Positions 7,187 through 8,939 of a stretch of 8,939 nucleotides of DNA are shown piece after piece. This DNA comes from an uncultured Collinsella sp. (GTDB taxonomy: Bacteria; Actinomycetota; Coriobacteriia; Coriobacteriales; Coriobacteriaceae). The notes beneath the pieces were generated by a model that saw nothing but the letters and a program-made list of their open reading frames with translations, had not been told where the DNA came from and did not search any database. Numbering within the stretch: the stretch's first letter is position 1; each line of letters starts with the position of its first letter. A program made the position numbers and the translations under genes. The stretch lies in NCBI GenBank assembly GCA_900543615.1, contig UQSC01000074.1, forward strand, positions 1-8,939, given 5' to 3'.

Positions 7187-7210
7187 AATAATCCCCAGCT
7201 GGGGATTATT
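7187..7210 (-). terminator. Perfect 24-bp palindrome, probable terminator of the eamA gene
   Basis: Arms AATAATCCCC and GGGGATTATT flank a self-complementary AGCT centre. It lies 34 nt after the stop of the EamA transporter. Read on the minus strand it ends GGGGATTATTGTCT, so the A/T-rich base of the stem provides a U-rich tail. It reads the same on both strands, and because it also sits upstream of kup an operator role is a real alternative. Confidence 0.55.
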
Positions 7211-7244
7211 CATATACGCAGGTAGCATTTCAAAGTGGGGGCTT

Positions 7245-8156
7245 TTAAGCACGTGCCGCCTGGGCGATGCCCGCTTTGGCGCCTGCGCGTTTGCCTGCGA
7301 GTTCGCAAAAAATCGCGCCGCCGATGATAAGCGCGGCGCCCATCAGGCGGACCGGTGTTATGGCTTCGCCTAAAAGAACGGCGGAGAACACGACGGCCGA
7401 AAGCGGCTCGAGGTAGCCGACGACCGCGACGGTCTGGACGGGCAGCTTGGCGACAGCACTAAAGTAGAGCAGACAACCGATGCCGGTGTTGACGACGCCG
7501 AGCATGACGACGGCGCGCCAATCAATACTGGCGGCGACGCCGGCGGACAGGAATGAGGGTGCACCCTGCGTGATGAGCGTGAGGACCAGCGCGGTCACAA
7601 AGGCGGCACTCACCTGGAGCGTGGAGTTCTCGAGGCCTTCGATGTGTGGCGCACCCTTGCTGGCGATGACCATCAGCGCATAGCAAAATGCCGAGGCGAT
7701 GCCGCAGGCGATACCAGCAATGGGCATATTGCCGCCTAGACCTTGCGCTGCAATGAGAAAAGCACCGCAAGCGACGGCGATAAAGCCGGCGATTTTGCCG
7801 CCGGTCAGCTTTTCGCCAAAGATGAGCGGGGAGAGCGCCATGACAATGATGGGGCCGCAGTAGTACAGCAGCGAGGAAACGCCGACGCCGATCGTCTGGT
7901 AGGCTCGGAACAGAAAAATCCAGCTGGCGCCCAGCGCGGCTCCCGAGAGAAGGAGTGCTGCGGCTTCGCGGGGGCGATATGGCGCCTGCAACTTATGGCG
8001 TTGGGTGATGGCGAGAATGGTGACAAGCGAGAGTGCGCCCAAAAACGTGCGTAGTAGCACGATATCCGAGCTCGACAGCGCGATAGCGGCGGCGATGATG
8101 CCGTTGGAGCCAAACAATAGCAATGCTGCTAAGTACGTAAACAGTCCGTTGTTCAT
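7245..8156 (-). CDS. EamA-family (DMT superfamily) transporter
   Basis: A 303-residue inner-membrane protein with ten predicted helices in two homologous EamA halves (about 8-138 and 145-287), the standard length and architecture of the drug/metabolite transporter superfamily. Each half ends with the family pattern: SSLLYYCGPIIVMALSPLIFGEKL in the first (residues 94-117) and VVGYLEPLSAVVFSAVLLGE in the second (245-264). The short tail after residue 287 is basic and alanine-rich. Start: ATG at 8156 with a GAGGGG about 10 nt upstream, a slightly long spacing; an ATG 10 nt further upstream is out of frame. Substrate is unknown; members export amino acids, nucleosides or other metabolites. It is divergent from a LysR regulator gene, a common arrangement in which the regulator controls the transporter. 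Confidence 0.88.
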   Translation of the reverse strand: MNNGLFTYLAALLLFGSNGIIAAAIALSSSDIVLLRTFLGALSLVTILAITQRHKLQAPYRPREAAALLLSGAALGASWIFLFRAYQTIGVGVSSLLYYCGPIIVMALSPLIFGEKLTGGKIAGFIAVACGAFLIAAQGLGGNMPIAGIACGIASAFCYALMVIASKGAPHIEGLENSTLQVSAAFVTALVLTLITQGAPSFLSAGVAASIDWRAVVMLGVVNTGIGCLLYFSAVAKLPVQTVAVVGYLEPLSAVVFSAVLLGEAITPVRLMGAALIIGGAIFCELAGKRAGAKAGIAQAARA

Positions 8157-8185
8157 GCGCTGACATCCCCTCTATATCTGAGCAT

Positions 8186-8202
8186 GTTCACTATGGGTGA
8201 AC
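8186..8202. promoter_or_regulatory. Candidate LysR-type operator 1 (T-N11-A)
   Basis: Inverted repeat GTTCAC-N5-GTGAAC with perfect 6-bp arms. It contains a T at 8188 and an A at 8200, exactly the T-N11-A spacing typical of LysR-family binding sites. It lies between the divergent genes, 30 bp upstream of the eamA start and next to the expected -35 region of the lysR promoter, so it could serve both. Confidence 0.5.
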
Positions 8203-8223
8203 TGGCTTTAGAAGAAAAGCGAA

Positions 8224-8229
8224 TATAAT
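8224..8229 (+). promoter_or_regulatory. -10 element of the LysR gene promoter
   Basis: A perfect TATAAT lies 46 nt upstream of the GTG start of the LysR gene. The -35 position (about 8201-8206) is poor, ACTGGC, and overlaps the end of the inverted repeat at 8186-8202, consistent with a regulated promoter. Confidence 0.5.
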
Positions 8230-8238
8230 GCATGGATA

Positions 8239-8257
8239 GCATGAGAAAAACTCATGC
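8239..8257. promoter_or_regulatory. Candidate LysR-type operator 2 or leader hairpin
   Basis: Inverted repeat GCATGAG-AAAAA-CTCATGC with perfect 7-bp arms. T8242 and A8254 again give T-N11-A. It lies just downstream of the TATAAT and upstream of the Shine-Dalgarno, so it could be an autoregulatory site or form a small hairpin in the mRNA leader. Confidence 0.45.
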
Positions 8258-8274
8258 AAAGGTGGAGGGGTGCC

Positions 8275-8891
8275 GTGGAAACGAATATTCAAAAGATGCA
8301 GGTGCTGCTCGAGACCGTGCGTGCCGGCAGTTTTACGCGCGCCGCCGAGCGGCTGAGCTATTCGCAATCGGGCGTGAGCCGCATGGTGGCCGATCTCGAG
8401 GCCGACTGGGGCTTTAAGGTGCTCGACCGCAGTCGCGAGGGCGTAGTGCTTTCTGCCGACGGGCGGCAGGTCATGCCGGCTGTCGAGGCGCTCTGCGAGG
8501 AATTCACTCGCTTGCAGCGACGGGTGGATGAGATGCGCGGGCTCATGCGCGGCAAAATCTGCATCGGTACGTTTTCGAGTGTGGCGACCCACGTGCTGCC
8601 GCCAGTGATTGCGCGCTTTCGCGCCGATCACCCGGACGTCGATTACGAGTTGCTGATGGGCGATTACTCAGAGATTGAACAATGGGTGTCAGAGGGCCGC
8701 TGCGATCTGGGCTTTATCCCGTATGAGCCTCGAGAAAATGGCATGACATCGCGGTCTTTGGTGCGCGACGAGTTGATGGCGGTAGTGCCGGCGGACTCTT
8801 TGCTTGCCACGGCGGAGGTCGTCTCTCTTGCCGATTTAGCCAACGAGCAGTTTATTCTGCTAGAACGCGGCACCGATGATGAGATTACGCC
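8275..8891 (+). CDS. LysR-family transcriptional regulator, truncated by contig end
   Basis: The visible 205 codons give the N-terminal winged helix-turn-helix (about residues 5-64: VLLETVRAGSFTRAAERL, then SQSGVSRMVADLE), the linker helix (65-90), and the first part of the periplasmic-binding-like effector domain from GKICIGTF (93-100) to about 205. A complete LysR protein is about 290-310 residues, so roughly a third is missing. Start: the GTG at 8275 has GGAGGGG (8264-8270) 4 nt upstream; the in-frame ATG at 8254 would contain that site and lies inside an inverted repeat. Real sequence stops at 8891; the apparent continuation CLLYTSPSPRD is translated adapter. It is divergent from the EamA transporter, which it probably controls. 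The effector cannot be predicted. Confidence 0.92.
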
Positions 8892-8939
8892 CTGTCTCTT
8901 ATACACATCTCCGAGCCCACGAGACCGAGGCTGATCTCG
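8892..8939 (+). other. Illumina Nextera adapter and index (artefact, not genomic)
   Basis: Positions 8892-8910 match the 19-bp Tn5 mosaic end as read in Nextera libraries (CTGTCTCTTATACACATCT). Positions 8911-8925 are the read-2 adapter tail CCGAGCCCACGAGAC. Positions 8926-8933 (CGAGGCTG) match the i7 index I know as N710, and 8934-8939 (ATCTCG) start the flow-cell adapter. This is untrimmed read-through and the contig should end at about 8891. Confidence 0.98.

Noticed and set aside
8664..8906. Minus-strand frame starting MYKRQ at the contig end
   Set aside because: Its start lies in the Nextera mosaic end; MYKRQ is a known translation artefact of that adapter.
8892..8910. Transposon end (Tn5-like mosaic end) suggesting a mobile element
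   Set aside because: It is the engineered sequencing-library mosaic end, directly followed by adapter and index.

Overview
The window looks like chromosome from a gut Actinomycetota of the Coriobacteriia, most likely Collinsella or a close relative. That is an inference from the high GC content, the conjugated bile acid hydrolase, the style of the secreted beta-helix protein and the general codon flavour; there is no rRNA or marker gene to settle it. The sequence runs off a gene at the left edge and ends at the right in sequencing adapter, so it is one end of a draft contig.

Layout from left to right. Positions 1-1546 (minus strand) hold a secreted surface protein with a signal peptide and a run of beta-helix rungs; its 3' end lies beyond the window. 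A strong terminator at 1687-1727 closes the next gene, an NCS2-family purine permease (1754-3064, minus). A divergent intergenic region follows. On the plus strand come a small peptide-deformylase-like protein (3258-3677) with its own very strong terminator, and then a C59-family bile salt hydrolase (3810-4775). A hairpin at 4799-4834 sits between the convergent bsh and kup genes. kup (4855-7086, minus) encodes a KUP/HAK potassium transporter with an unusually long acidic tail. Between kup and the upstream eamA (7245-8156, minus) are two striking inverted repeats. eamA is divergent from a LysR-type regulator (8275 onward, plus), and the intergenic region between them carries two T-N11-A inverted repeats and a perfect TATAAT. 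The LysR gene is cut short because positions 8892-8939 are Illumina Nextera adapter plus index, not genome.

Most genes appear to be independent single-gene units separated by terminators or by divergent promoters; there is no long operon. The themes are membrane transport (purines, potassium, an unidentified DMT substrate), gut adaptation (bile acid deconjugation, cell surface) and one likely regulator-transporter pair (lysR/eamA). I found no mobile element, CRISPR array, RNA gene, toxin-antitoxin or defence system, and no convincing new multi-gene system. The observations most worth a second look are the deformylase-like protein that has lost the catalytic glutamate, the GAG selectivity loop of the bile salt hydrolase, the palindromes upstream of kup and lysR, and the adapter contamination.
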